From: Omphalotus guepiniiformis
Taxonomy: Eukaryota > Basidiomycota > Agaricomycetes > Agaricales > Omphalotaceae
Assembly (NCBI GenBank): GCA_028554645.1
Contig: JAQOOI010000064.1
Span: 1,488,001-1,552,000 of the forward strand
Reading direction: 5' to 3'
Length of the DNA stretch: 64,000 bases
In this document: piece by piece, positions 32,734 through 44,200 of the stretch
Position numbering within the stretch: the first letter of the stretch is position 1
Layout of the letters: the number at the start of each line of letters is the position of its first letter
Notes under the pieces: generated by a model
What the model was told of the DNA's origin: nothing
What the model saw: the letters and a program-made list of their open reading frames with translations, nothing else
The model's database searches: none
Made by a program: the position numbers and the translations under genes

Positions 32734-34480
32734 TTAGTCAGTCAACTCAATAGTACGTGCAGCCTGAAATCCAAGTCTCTTGTACTCCTGAATCTTCTCC
32801 TGAGCATTCTTCAATTTCTTCTCCGGCTTCCAGCTGTCACTTTCATGTCCAAAACCTTTCCACCGTACCAGATATTGGGTTGATTTTCCACGAACACGGT
32901 GTTGTAGAATTTTTTCTACTTCCCACTCCTCTTCTCCTCTAATAGTAACAGGATGAGGGGTAGGTTGCTTCTGACCAGCGATGGTTGGTTCACAGTAGGT
33001 GGCTAACTTGCTAGCATGAAAGACTGGATGTATAGCTCTGAACTTTGGTGGTTAGAGCTAATCTAAAGGTTACTTCAGAGAGCTTTTTGACAATTTCAAA
33101 AGGACCTTCATATCAGGGTTGAAGTGCCCGTTCTGTAGTCTGGTAATTTGTGAGATTTAGCAGTACTTTGTCTCCAACTTTAAAGGGAACATGTTGTACA
33201 GCTTTGTCATAGTACCATTCCATGCACTCTGCTGCTAGGACAAGAGCCACTTTCGTCTGCTCCTGTGCTTCATGCCTTCTTTGCATAATTTCATTGAGAT
33301 CAACTTCTTGGGTGTCTCTTGTGAGCATTGGACCAGCTCTTGGATGCTGACCATAGTCTAAGAAGAAGGAACTCTTCTTTGTCCCCTCATGCGCCTGGTT
33401 GTTATATGCAAACTCTGCAGTGGCAAGTAGTCTTGCCTAGTCCTCCAGGTTATGATCAATATAGCAACGAAGGTATTGTTCCAGAATCTGATTGACACGT
33501 TCTGTTTGCCCATCTGTTTGAGGATGATAAGCGGTCGACATTGTTGACTCTATTTCAAGTAGTTTGCACCATTCTTGGAACAGCTTAGCTGCGAACTGAA
33601 CTCCTTGATCAGAAATAATCTGTAAAGGTAGACCATGTAATGGATAAAATCCTGGTATAGAGTAAATGTGCCAGGTCCTTTGCAGAGAATTCATTAGTTA
33701 TAGGGAAGAAGTGAGCCCGTTTAGTTAGCCGGTCAACCACCACACATATTGCATTGTATCCATCCGATTCTGGTAACTGAGTAATCAGGTCGATAGATAT
33801 GATTTCCCAAGGCCCGTTAGGCACCTTGTTGGGTTGTAAGGGTCCATAAGGCTGTTGTGGGTGATTTTTCATCCGCTGACACATATCACAGCCTGCCACA
33901 TAGTTTTTTACAAAGACTGACATGCTAGGCCACCAATAGTTCCTTGAAACAAGTTCATAGGTCTTCCACCTGCCTGGATGTCCAGCTGATGGTAGATCAT
34001 GGTGCATCTGCACTATTTGCCGTTGAAGATACTCATCTGCGCTTTTTGGAATATAGACCTTGCCTCGATAGAGTAGAAGTCCATTTTGATAATTCCATTC
34101 CTGCAGTGATTTCTTAAATTCTCGTGGTCCTGAGTTTAAAAGGGATTTGTAGTTTTGGGTGACTTCATCTGATAGTAGGGCAGCTTTGACCTCTCTTAGG
34201 ATTTTTGTATTGTTGATAAGTGATGCATGAGTAGCCTCGATAGCTTGAATGGCGAAAAATTCAGGCTTAAGCAAAATTTGATCTCTATTATCAAGGTTTA
34301 CCCCCTCCTCATGATCTGGTCTCCTGGACAGAGGGTCTTCAGCTTGCATTGTTTTACCGGGTTTATGGTGTAGGGAATAGTTGAATCACGTGAGGTACAA
34401 AGCCCATTGCGCTTGTCTCCGAGTTAACTTCTGAGTTGATTTAAAATAAGTCAGGTTCTGATGATCTGACCATATCTCAA
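32734..34480 (-). pseudogene. Gyp3 integrase with chromodomain, plus RNase H end (decayed)
   Basis: C-terminal half of a chromovirus-type Gypsy polyprotein. In order on the minus strand: the end of RNase H ([11 protein letters not shown] near 34440-34475); PLSRRPDHEEG; the H-H-C-C zinc region (GHPGRWK ... CDMCQRM); the catalytic core with [18 protein letters not shown] and [11 protein letters not shown]; a GPY-like region (FKVGDKVLLN); and a chromodomain (EEEWEVEKIL ... YLVRWKGF) near 32775-32930, ending at TAA 32734-32736. Chromodomains of such integrases guide insertion to marked chromatin. Breaks: a TGA in place of an expected CGA near 34388, a frameshift near 33690, and further frame changes near 33430 and 33110. 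Upstream it is separated from the RT by the LTR1/Harbinger insertion. Confidence 0.85.
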
Positions 34481-35752
34481 TGTTGCGCTGAAAATGCATA
34501 CACATCTGAAATGCCTGAAATTAAACAATTTCTACTGTGAATATGATGGGAATAAAGGGCTAGACTATGTCCCATAGTGCTAGCCAAAACATAGAACAAG
34601 AATAGTAAAAGGCTCGAAGTGAAAGGACTACGGTGTACGAGTATGCATCAAGACCTTATGGCTGATATGCCTCTAGACCTTCGATGAAGTAACTACCTGC
34701 TGCGAGACTGTACAGTATGGTCAGATCCACCCTGCCTGCCAAAGAGCCCTTTGTCTGGAAGTTGCTATTCAAGTATCTATGTAATTCATGGGACTTAGGG
34801 AGGAAGAAACTACACACACACTGGCATGATAGCCTCATGAGCCTGAATAATGTCGAAAGGACAAAGGTAGAGGTATCGCCGAGCCATCAAAATGGTTTGT
34901 TCAAACTTAGCTGACCTTCTAAAAAGCTGCAGAATGATGATATACTTGAGATAACACTTTATAATCGGAAATATATGATCGACAATTCTGTTCCGAGATA
35001 CCAGATGGTCAAAGCTATGAAAATAATCGGTCTTGATGACTGTATAACAACTTGTTAGTAAAGTAATGACAGAATTGGCCTTTGAGCACTGGATATTTGC
35101 AAATCTACGAGGTGCTATGGAGTCTAGATGTCAAAAGAGGAGAATATACGGAAGCCCAACGGGATAAATGACTGGAAACTGCCCTTGGCGCCCCTATAAG
35201 TACACTGTAAAACAGTTATGAAGATGAATAATAACAAAATGCATAGGAGTAGTCCGTTTAGAATGGCTCGAGCGCATGATAAGAAGGGTCTAGATGTACC
35301 AAAAACATCACTAAAATATAATACTTACACATATATACCCAAGAACTGCACATAATTACCCTCTAGACATGCCTACTTACCCAACTCAGTCCTATTGTTT
35401 CTGTTTATATCCATTTTATACTCGATGTTATCCCTCTGTTCCTTTTACTTACTCCACTCAGTTTTCTATCTATTTATGAAATACTTACAAGCAGTAGAGT
35501 ACATATACTGTTATGTATAGGGTCGAGCACCACCTAGGTTATGACTGCCCACCAAATTGGAGCACTTTACGTATCTTCTAGAGTGTTAAATTACAGAAGG
35601 CCTCTTGATTGTGAATGTCAGGCCCCAGTTCTTCGAGCTGGTAGAGGCAGACTATTAGGTGCCGATCGGGTGAACGGCTTATGGTAACCGGGGGGGGCTT
35701 AAGGCTTATAGGTCACATCAGTCACATAGAGTTACATAGAGTTATGTGTGTT

Positions 35753-37219
35753 ATGGATAGTCACAGCAGCTTATCTGATGCGCAACTGCTTGTCCTCCTT
35801 CTCTCATTAATGGCTCGTTTCCACTTCCTGGACCGACGTAATGACCGTGCAAAGCCCTCTGCATACCATTCTAGGGCAAAGAAGTTAGATGAAGCCCGGA
35901 AAAGGCGCTGTCACCTTGCTACACTGGCTTTTATTTGTGCATCAACTGCCTTTGCTGCATTAACTGGAGCAGCTGTTCCAGATCCAACTCCTATGTACAC
36001 TTCTATCCTCACTGGCCAACGATGGGTTGACGAACTTCTCAAAGGACACTCTTTACGCTTTCAGCAACAGCTTGGGATGTCTAAGGAAGTTTTTTGTCGC
36101 TTGTCTTTTGAATTGCAGATGTTTCATGGGCTGCAGAATACAAAGTTTGTGACTGTAGAGGAACAGTTGGCTATCTTTCTACATTTCCTGGGTACTGGCT
36201 GTACATTCCGGGTGCTCCGAGAGCGATTCCAAAGAAGTAGTGATACAATTTCCCGGTACGTGAACTTCTGTGACATAATATCTATAGCTTATTTTCATGC
36301 AATAGATATATCCATCATATACTGAACATGATTGTTGGTCCATTCTACAAGAAATATGTTCATCTTCCCCTTGATGAAACTCCATTGGAGATCAAGCGGA
36401 ACTCCAAACTTTATCCGTTCTTTCGTAACTGTCGTGGTGCTATTGATGGTTCTCACTTTCATGCATGGGTTTACATGAAGGATACACCAAGGTATCGTAA
36501 CCGCAAAGGATATCTGGGACAGAATGTTCTCGCTGCCTGTGACTTTGGGATGCGGTTTGTTTATATACTGAGTGGTTGGGAAGGAAGTGGTGCAGACTCA
36601 GACATATTCAAGTATGCACGTGGTGTTGACTTTACTGTTCCGCCTGGGCGGTACTACTTAGCAGATGCTGGATTTCCTATCTGTGATATTCTGATGACGT
36701 CTTATCGAGGTATTCGATATCATCTGAAAGAGTGGGGAACGGTTCAACAAAGGTTGGTGATATGATTCATGTTGAATGTCAACTCTGACCTGATGCTGAT
36801 TTAGGCCAAAAAACTACAAAGAACTATTCAATCTCCGCCATGCTCAGGCGCGCAACGTCATTGAGCGTATTTTCGGTGTTCTCAAACGGCGATTCCCAGT
36901 ATTTGGCACTGCACCTGAGTATGGAATTGATACTCAAGCCAAATTAGTGGCTGCAATAGCTGCTCTGCATAATTTCATCTGTGTTCACAATGTATCAGGT
37001 GAGCAGATAGATGAATTGGAAAGTCTATCTGGGTTTGGAGAGTCAGGGCAGAGATCAACACCTCTTCTAGATGGAACAGCTGTCTCAGAAGAAGAGTGTG
37101 TTCGTGCAGAAGATCGCAGGGAGAGAATTGCCAAGGCAATGTGGGAAGATTATCTTAAATGTTTGGCAGAGCGTGGCCAGACTATAGAAACTGCTACAGA
37201 GGATATGACAGATATCTAA
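35753..37219 (+). CDS. PIF/Harbinger transposase (DDE_4 type), three exons
   Basis: This protein cuts and joins the transposon ends in the nucleus. Exons 35753-36255, 36306-36752 and 36805-37219, with introns of 50 nt (GTACGT...TAG) and 52 nt (GTTGGT...TTTAG), join to 454 residues without a stop. The start is the ATG at 35753; another at 35744 is in frame. An N-terminal helix-turn-helix region (about residues 85-170) precedes the nuclease core. The DDE triad is D215 in GAIDGSH, D288 in LADAGFP and E337 in NVIERIFG, the standard Harbinger spacing and wording. A C-terminal LHNFICVHN block is also typical. All catalytic residues are present and there is no frameshift, so it could be active. Confidence 0.92.
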
Positions 37220-37243
37220 GATTGTACTACAATTACATAGATA

Positions 37244-38405
37244 CTACTCATCAAGCATATCACGTGCATATGTAACACGATCATCGACAGTGTCATATGA
37301 ACAGTATAGCTGAGCGACATCAGAATCACGAGTGAAAAGACGTCTCAAAGCACCCAGCTCAGCTGCCTCAAAGTTTACTGAATCAGTGCGAAGCAAAGAA
37401 AGAGCCTTCTTTTTACTCTCAGGACTATCAGAGATCATAGCACGAGCAATTTCGGACATTGCACTTGCCAACTCACTCGTCGCCTCAGCAGTGCGCTTTC
37501 CATCCCGCTTCTTTTGAGAAGATGCAGGAGTAGTGGAGTCGGAGCGACTTCGCTTTACTGGCAAGCGAATAGGCGAAGAGGGTGTGAGATCACCAAGTGG
37601 ATCCACAATAGTCTAGCAACAAAAGTATGAGATTGGGGCCAACCAGAAAGTCTTCACATACCTCTTGAGACATATCACCAACATTATCCTCTTGATCAGT
37701 AGGGTCCCAGTCAGTGAGAGGCTGAGATGCAGCCTCAGCATATGGCTCAGAGTCCTACATATACAAAATTAAATAGTCGTTATTAGAATTATTGCAATTA
37801 CTCACCTGAGATTCATCAACAGCATTGCTCAACTCAGGTGTATTTCCTGCATGGAATGCACCTGCACCTGTAGCTGTGATCCCTTCAACAAGGGACTCAA
37901 TATCACCGTACAAAGGAAAGGGAGTATATCTCCAACGTGTATACTTGTTGGGCTTTTTCTATTGATATGTGGAATTAGTAAAAAATTAGCACAAGAACTA
38001 AATTCTGTCACCTTTCCCTTGGCATCATACTCTGTTGTCTCCTTCTCCAATTGCGCCCATACTTCATCTGAGGCTACAGGAAGCTTGCGGACATCGTCCC
38101 ATCCAAATCCGGAGCGGTTACGTACATGCTTGACATTTTTCCACAGAGCTTTTAGCTACAGTACAAAATTACATACAAATAATCTCAGATCCAGAAATAA
38201 AATTACTCGCATGTCCAAAATGCTCTGTAATCTTTGAGGCAGTCTTTGGGACACCTCCCACAAACTTTTTGGCTAGCTTCTCAGCAATGGGAGCCCAGGT
38301 CTGGGGCTTCCATCCACCATCTGACTGAAATCCATTTTTTTTGGCTTCCATTAGTTCCTTGATGAGAAAGGCATCTTCGGCATCAGACCAACGAGTCCGG
38401 CTCAT
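37244..38405 (-). CDS. Harbinger Myb/SANT-like DNA-binding protein, five exons
   Basis: The second protein needed by Harbinger elements; in studied systems it binds the element ends and helps bring the transposase to the nucleus. Minus-strand exons: 38211-38405, 38012-38155, 37806-37958, 37662-37754 and 37244-37612, all joining in phase 0 to 317 residues with no stop. Residues 1-100 form the Myb/SANT-like domain (RTRWSDAEDAFLIKEL ... SGFGWDD). The middle part (PFPLYGDIESLV) is typical of fungal members. The C-terminal part is a Ser/Lys-rich stretch followed by a helical region. The first intron appears to start with GC (GCGAGT) instead of GT, which is needed to keep the domain in frame; the other three are GT-AG. 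Confidence 0.85.
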
Positions 38406-38972
38406 GATGCCGAGGTCGTAGACAGCAGAAATGTATGTAATAACGAAGTAATGGGAGGTTTAGATGGGTAAAAAGAAGAAAGAATACAAAAATCGGCTTG
38501 AGCGCTCGAGTCATTCTATTCTGGGACTATGACATAAGCATGTAAATACAGCCAAGCAGGTGACAGACGAGTGACGGCTTATGGTAACCGGCCGTTATCA
38601 CTTTGGCAGGCAGGCTTGCGCTAAGCTGTTCACCCGATCAGGCCCTTAGGAATTGCAGTGCTTTAATAGAGTGCTAAATATCTGAACATCTGTTGTGTTT
38701 GAACTGTCTGTCTGTCTGTCTGTCTGTCTGTGTCTGTCTGTCTGTGTCTGTCTGTCTGTTTCTGTCTGTTTGCTGTTTTCTGGTACTCGTCGACGGGTCT
38801 AGACGGTGATCTTTCAGTTCAGTTAGTCTTTCCTACAGTCTAGCTTGACTTTAGTCAGTTTTCTGTGTGCAGAATCTTTGCCAATGCCAGACTGCACTCA
38901 CTTTTTCAAGGCAACCTTTGAGTTTAGACGAGTTCCTACATCTTAGAGTGCTCATTTTGCTGCTATTATCGA

Positions 38973-40812
38973 ATTTCTCTGGATGTCCTTCTAAGTAATG
39001 ACGATCTTCTTCTAATGCTCTCATAATAGCAAGTAGTTCCTTGTCGTAGATTTCATAGTTACGCTCATGCGCACCAAGCGACTTGGAATAGAAGGCTACT
39101 GGATGCCACAAATTATCATTTGGGTCCAGTTGTGACAAGACTGCTCCGACTGCGAAATCACTAGCATCTGTGGACAGTCGGAATAGATTGGTATCATCAG
39201 GAATACCTAGAATTGGGGCAGAGGTAAAGGCCTCTTTCAGCACCTCAAAAGCTTGTTGCTGTTCCTCTTCCCAAGCCCAGGGTTGATCTTTCTTGGTGAG
39301 AGCAGTGAGTGGTTTAGCAATCTTGGCAAAGTCTATAATAAACCTGCGATAAAAATTCGCAAAGCCTAAGAATGCTTGAACATGCTTGACCTTGGTAGGT
39401 ACTGGCCACTCTAGAACACCAGCCACCTTCTTTGCATCCATTGCAACATGCCCCTTTGAGATAATCATACCAAGGTACTCAATACTATCTTTCTCAAAAA
39501 AGCACTTTTCTGCTTTTGCGTAAAGATCATTGTCTCGAAGTCTTTTCAGCACTTCTTGAACAATTCTTCGATGTTCCTTTAGGTCATTTCCAAAAATAAG
39601 AATATCATCCAAGTACACCATGACCTTTCCTTGTCGTATAAGGTCACCCAGAATATCATTCATCATGGCTTGAAAAGTAGCTGGTGTGTTGGAGAACCCA
39701 AAATACATTACTGTCGCTTCAAATAAACCTCGTTTTGTAATAAATGCTGTTTTCCATTCATCTTCTTTGCGAATGCAGACATTATTGTATCCCCATCGCA
39801 GATCAATTTTTGTGAAGATAGATGCCTAACTAAGTGCATCAATCAGATCAGAGATTTGAGGAATAGGATAGCAATTTTTGATTGTAATATCATTGAGTTT
39901 ACGTACAAGGCCTAAGGGATCCATCATGTTTTTTCACAAAGAAGAAAGGTGCTGCAACAGGACTCTTTGAAGGTCTATTATAGCCTTTACGGAGTTCTTC
40001 ATCAATCCACTCATCCAAAGAATTTTGCTCTTTTGGAGATAGTGGGCATAGTTTAGCTGGTTTGGGAAGGGATGCATCTTCCACAAAGTCAATTGGGTGA
40101 TCATATGGTTTCCGTTCCGGCATACGCTCTGATTTTCTCTTTGAAAAGATGTCACCATACTCATGTAGATATGGTGGTACTAAAGGTTTCCAATTATTGG
40201 TATCCTCATCTGAATCATCGAGTTCCTCATACATGTCCTTTTCATCAAACATGTTGGCGAGAGTTGCTACTTGTTCACGGTCCTGCGGGCCCTCAATATT
40301 GACCCAGTTACCATATAGATTGTCCATGTCTTCTTCTCCTAAATTGTCCAGCGAAGATTCCCATGGCAAATCCGTCTTGAGTTGAAGCTTGTCGGCACCT
40401 GCTTCAATAACTCGTGTTTTACGGGCTCTAGTGGCACATGTCTCTGGGCACCTGGTGAACTCCCATTCCCCTGACTGCCAGTCAATTTCTGAATTATGTT
40501 TGAACAAGTAAGAGTACCCAATCATCATGTCTTTGTCCCCTAATTGAGTGACAAACAGATAATGGGCTGTCTTGTGTGTGCCAATTTCTATATAGGCACG
40601 GACATATTCTCTTATTTGTCCTGCAACATTGAGAGTTCCATCTGCATTATGCACATCATACGGAGTTGCTAATTTTTGTGTTACCAGGTGATTATTTTCA
40701 ACAAAAGTTTTGTCAATGAAATTTGTTGTGGCCCCAGAGTCCACTGTAAATCACAGACGGTCTTCTCTACAGTCTCATGGGAAAATCCAATCCAAATTGC
40801 CGCTTTACCTTC
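38973..40812 (-). pseudogene. Gyp3 protease, reverse transcriptase and RNase H N-terminal part (decayed)
   Basis: Minus strand. A retropepsin site VDSGATTNFI near 40725-40745 is followed by a long linker; the RT begins near 40090 (PVAAPFFFVKK), with the catalytic YLDD in VMVYLDDILIF near 39610-39625, the LGFANFYRRFI thumb block, and RNase H beginning with LSTDASDFAVG near 39170-39185. The frame is broken between 39898 and 39708 (a frameshift after SLRP and a stop near 39828) and is then cut at 38973 by the solo LTR1. The RT is clearly distinct from that of Gyp1. Confidence 0.85.
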
Positions 40813-42102
40813 TTATCTTGACCCGTCTGAAGGTCCCGCCTGCACTTCATCGACTTGTACAGTTGTCCCTGTTTCAGCAGACTGGGTTACAGTTCTTTGC
40901 TTGATACTCGCAGTATTGATGTTGACAGTTCCAGCTGGGGTTACTGCACCATCATCATTATCCTCATTGAGTAGTTCCAAGAGGCGCGCTTTGAAGGACT
41001 TCTTGCCTCCTTGCATAGGTTGTTTTTCTTTGTCACTTGGTCCAGGAGTCGAGGTAGATGACACAGAGTTCTTAGGTGTTGGCCTTTTCCCCTCATTGCC
41101 AGGTTTGTCATAGCAGTCCACAGTGTTGTGAGACTTTGCCTTTGACTTGTAGCCCTTTCCGGCACATATCTGGCAATACTTCTGTTTTGTCTCTTGAGAA
41201 TTGGCCTGCCCTGGGGCTTTACCCTTACTCTTTTTTGCTGTGTCTATCTCCATCACATCTGAATCAGGATTATCATTGCCACTGCCTTTTTTGCTGCCGC
41301 CATTTCCAAAGATTGAACTCTTGGTCTTCTCAGGGTGCAGGGCTTTATACACTGTCAAGAGCAACTCCAAGTATTCTTCCCACTTCTCAGGAATTTTTCC
41401 AGAGAGTTCTAGTATAACAAGTGAATTTCTCAACTGTCATGGGATGACACCGTGTAGTGTATCAACATGAAGTGAATCTTGATAATTGACAATGTGCGCC
41501 AATGTGCGATATTGTTCAGTGTATTTAATAAAGTCCTTGCCTGCTAAGTTTTTGTTTGACCAGAGTTGCGTGAGTTCTTCCTTTGCACCTTCTTTATCAT
41601 CTCTGCACCCATAGATAGCATTAAGCTCTTCAACAAAATTTTCCCAGGAACCAAGGTCTTCACCATGTCTGTTATCGTCATAGTACTTTTTCATGTACGT
41701 GGTCGCAGGAGATTGTAAGCGTGTAAGAGCGCAAACAATCTTCTGGTGATCGGTAACAATTCCCGAAGACGAACAGTACAATGCGACCTGGTTTAACCAA
41801 TCTTCCAAGGTCATCTTATTATCTGTCCCTGAAAAAGTTGGTGGTTCAGGCACCTTTGGCCCTCTGAAGGGACCTGCACCTGCATCTGCTGGGAGTCTGT
41901 CAAGTTGAGCCTTGTATGCTCTAAGGAGTTCTGCTTGTGTTTCCACAATTTGCCTAAGGCTTCTAACTTCTGTTTTTAAGCCTTCAATACTATTGTATAA
42001 GGTTTCAAAGGCACCATTCATCCAGCCTGTGACCCCACTGATATGTTGATCAATATAGGTCTTTACCACAGTAGTAGTAGTTTCATGGGCATTGTGAAAC
42101 AA
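40813..42102 (-). pseudogene. Gyp3 Gag (one stop)
   Basis: Two ORFs in the same general frame (41437-42102 and 40813-41433) give one Gag interrupted by a single stop at 41434-41436. The N-terminal part has a capsid-like segment (PPTFSGTDNKMTLEDWL ... WENFVEELNAIYG). Near 41110-41170 is a zinc-knuckle-like CQIC ... HNTVDC with 11 residues between the second Cys and the His instead of four. An ATG at 42102 is taken as the start. The sequence upstream to 42340 is presumably leader, but no PBS or 5' LTR was found. Confidence 0.75.
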
Positions 42103-42340
42103 GTGAGTAACTTGAGCGCTTAGTTCTGGTTGACCAAAACCAATAGCTTACATGTTTACTTCATTGGAAACTAGATCAGCCCAATTGCTGACATCAGCCA
42201 TTTGCATTACGGGCTGGTATGCAGAATAAGAGGACATTTCTGCTCCTCAAAGTCAGCCAAGTTGCAATACAGAAGAATGTCAAAGTATAAAGAAAAGAAT
42301 CACGCCTTTTGCCATTAACACCAATAAAGAGAATTGTATT

Positions 42341-42518
42341 CTAAGGGAACGTGAGGTTTAGTTCCATTAACTTAGTACAAATCTCTGGTATACAACTTTT
42401 TAAGTTCTCAAATGATATGCTGCCAATACACTTTAAAGCTCCCCGCAATTGTCTCCACTGAGAATTGGTTAATGAATGTCCAATCACCTCAAGATTTTGA
42501 TACAACTTCTCTAAACGG
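42341..42518 (-). CDS. C-terminal fragment of an unknown protein, cut by LTR1
   Basis: An open minus-strand frame of about 58 codons (RLEKLYQNLEVIGHSL ... LNLTFP) ending at TAG 42341-42343 and beginning at the LTR1 boundary 42519. The composition looks like real coding sequence, but I recognise no family. The matching upstream part was not found on the other side of Gyp1-C. Confidence 0.35.
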
Positions 42519-43988
42519 TGTTGCACTGAAAACACATACACACCTGAAATACCTGAAATTAAACGATTTCTACTGTGAATATGATGGGAATAAAGGGCTA
42601 GACTACGTCCCATAGTGCTAGCTAAAACATAGAACAAGAATAGTTAAAGGCTCGAAGTGAAAGGACTACAATGTACGAGTATGCATTAAGACCTTATGGC
42701 TGATATGCCTCTAGACCTTTGGTGAAGTAACTACCTGCTGCGGGACTGTACAGTATGGTCAGATCCACCCTGCCTGGCAAAGAGCCCTTTGTCTGGAAGT
42801 TGCTATTCAAGTATCTGTGTAATCCACAGGACTTAGGAAGGAAGAAACTACACACACACAGGTGTAATAGCCTCATGAGCCTGAATAATGTCGAAAGGAC
42901 AAAGCTAAAGGTATCACCGAGCCATCAAAATGGTTTGTTCGAACTTAGCTGACCTCCTAAAACCTGCAGATTAATGATATACTGGAGATAACACTTTATG
43001 ATCGGAAATATAGATGGTCAAAGCTATGGAAATGATCGGTCTCAATGACTGTGTAATAACTTGTTAGTAAAGTAATGACAGAATTGGCCTTCGAGTGCTG
43101 GATACTTGCATATCTACGAGGTGCTATGGGGTCTAGATGTCGAAATAGGAGGAAATACGGAAGCCCGACGGGATAAATGACTAGAAACTGCCCTCAGCGC
43201 CCCTATAAGTACACTGTAAAACAGTTACGGAGATGAATAATAACGAAATGCATAGAAGTAGTTCGTTTAGGATGGCTCAAGCACATGATAAGAAGGGTCT
43301 AGATGTACCAAAAACATCACTAAAACATAATACTTACACATATATACCCAAGAACTGCACATAATTACCCTCTAGACATGCCTACTTACCCAACTCAGTC
43401 ATATTGTTTCTGTTTATATCCATTTTATACTCAATGTTATCCCTCTGTTCCTTTTATTTACTCCACTCAGCTTTCTATCTATTTATGAAATACTTACAAG
43501 CAGTAGGGTACATATACTGTCATGTATAGGGTCGAGCGCCCCAGGTTACGACTGCCCGCCAAATTGGAGAACTTTACGTATCTTCTAGAGTGTTAAATCA
43601 CAGAAGGCCTCTTAATTGTGAATGTCAGGCCCCAGTTCTTCGAGCTGATAGAGGCAGACTATTAGGAATTGCAGTGCTTTAATAGAGTGCTAAATATCTG
43701 AACATCTGTTGTGTTTGAACTGTCTGTCTGTCTGTCTATCTGTCTGTCTGTGTCTGTTTGTCTGTGTCTGTCTGTCTGTGTCTGTCTGTTTTGCTGTTTC
43801 TGGTACTCGTCAAAGGGTGTAGACAGTGATCTTTCAGTTCAGTTAGTCTTTCCAACATTCTAGCTCGACTTTAGTCAGTTTTCTGCATGCGGAATCTTTG
43901 CCAACACCAGACTACACTCGCTTTTACAAGGCAACCTTTGAGTTTAGACAAGTTTCTACGTCTTAGAGTGCTCATTTCTCTGCTATTA
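42519..43988 (+). repeat. LTR1 copy C5: 5' LTR of Gyp1-C
   Basis: 1,470 bp from TGTTGCACTG to TCTGCTATTA, followed by the PBS. Full length, unlike the 3' LTR of this element. Left flank ACGG. Confidence 0.9.
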
Positions 43989-43990
43989 TC

Positions 43991-44009
43991 TGGAGCCCAC
44001 CGTGAGGGG
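43991..44009 (+). promoter_or_regulatory. Gyp1-C primer binding site
   Basis: TGGAGCCCACCGTGAGGGG, identical to the Gyp1-B site, 2 nt after the LTR. Confidence 0.8.
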
Positions 44010-44200
44010 TAGTTTCAGAAAACAATTATATCAAGTTTTACTCTTGAAAGACTCCTGTGTCTAAATATCACTGTCTTCTGACCTCGGCGAATTGAATTGA
44101 TGATTTGATTTGCCTCTCGAAGTGTAAATTGTATATTTGCATAACACTTCAAGGTACTCTACTTCGAATCCGAGTCTCTTGCAAAGATTAGTGACTCTAG

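Larger units (their letters stand above)
35658..38645. mobile_element. PIF/Harbinger DNA transposon, 2,988 bp, apparently complete
   Basis: Terminal inverted repeats of about 24 bp (20 of 24 matching) share the core GATCGGGTGAAC; left end GGTGCC, right end complement GGGCCT. TTA is duplicated at 35655-35657 and 38646-38648; other LTR1 copies read ACTATTAGGAATTGC without interruption. It encodes the two usual Harbinger proteins, a DDE transposase (plus strand) and a Myb/SANT-like protein (minus strand), in convergent orientation 24 bp apart. A subterminal repeat GGCTTATGGTAACCGG recurs near both ends (35673 and 38575). Confidence 0.95.
34481..38968 (+). repeat. Solo LTR1 inserted in Gyp3 RNase H, interrupted by Harbinger
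   Basis: LTR1 from TGTTGCGCTG (34481) to GCTGCTATTA (38968). Without the Harbinger and its TTA copy it is about 1,497 bp. The flanking 4-mers TCAA (34477-34480) and TCGA (38969-38972) are one CpG change apart, so they are probably the target duplication. Removing it restores the RNase H reading EKF..IWSD of Gyp3. Confidence 0.9.
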
